Assembly: GCA_003171295.1 (NCBI GenBank) | Contig: PMYF01000491.1 | Span: 1 to 5,385 of the forward strand | Direction: 5' to 3' | Length of the DNA: 5,385 nt | Source: Acidobacteriota bacterium | Lineage (GTDB): Bacteria > Acidobacteriota > Terriglobia > UBA7540 | In this document: positions 5,381 through 5,385 of the stretch, piece by piece | Layout: every line of letters begins with the position of its first letter | How positions within the stretch are numbered: the stretch's first letter is position 1 | The notes under the pieces: model-generated | Told to the model about the DNA's origin: nothing | Databases searched by the model: none | The model's input: only the letters and a program-made list of their open reading frames with translations | Position numbers and translations under genes: made by a program

Positions 5381-5385
5381 ATGGA
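5381..5385 (+). CDS. Possible start of a further gene, cut by the window edge
   Basis: The window ends in ATGGA. The AT-rich run just before it and the TAGAAT 32 nt upstream would suit a gene start, but there is no clear ribosome binding site (the preceding bases are catcaacatc) and only one codon is visible. Nothing can be said about the product. The gap 5251-5380 after argF holds no convincing gene. A 28-codon ORF at 5259-5345 has no support. Confidence 0.2.

Overview
The window looks like chromosomal DNA from a GC-rich, probably soil- or sediment-dwelling bacterium. My best guess is Acidobacteriota, with Verrucomicrobiota as an alternative. This is inferred from the type of TPR membrane protein, the 'CTTTGGAGTGCGG' palindromic repeat and the pairing of a bacterial cyclic-2,3-diphosphoglycerate-synthetase-like GTPase with argF. 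No rRNA or other firm taxonomic marker is present.

Layout, left to right. (1) Positions 1-632 hold the C-terminal part of an IS4/IS1634-type DDE transposase, cut by the left window edge. (2) A minus-strand gene (760-1488) encodes a single-pass membrane protein with a TPR-like C-terminal domain of the YfgM type. It starts at TTG, with a good Shine-Dalgarno and a textbook sigma-70 promoter (TTGACG, 17 nt, TAAGAT). (3) Diverging from it, 1616-2356 (+) encodes a 246-residue soluble protein that I do not recognise, preceded by an extended -10 element and a good ribosome binding site. (4) A 533-bp stretch without a convincing gene (2357-2889) contains a long palindromic repeat (perfect 16-bp arms, nested inner hairpins, 2432-2520). 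After it comes an AT-rich patch and GC-rich DNA able to fold, leading into the next gene. (5) 2890-4233 (+) encodes a 447-residue P-loop GTPase-like protein of the cyclic 2,3-diphosphoglycerate synthetase family (COG2403-like). (6) 4285-5250 (+) encodes ornithine carbamoyltransferase (argF), 51 bp downstream and probably co-transcribed. (7) The last 135 bp carry a possible -10 element (TAGAAT) and an ATG at 5381 that may open another gene beyond the edge.

The only clear functional unit is the GTPase-argF pair. ArgF makes citrulline from ornithine and carbamoyl phosphate (arginine biosynthesis, or the reverse reaction in arginine or citrulline catabolism). The partner belongs to a family known biochemically from methanogens, where it closes 2,3-diphosphoglycerate into a cyclic anhydride. 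In a bacterium next to argF its substrate is open, and this is the most interesting question here. The remaining genes look like ordinary chromosomal genes flanked by mobile or repeated DNA. I found no CRISPR array, tRNA, rRNA or recognisable defence system.
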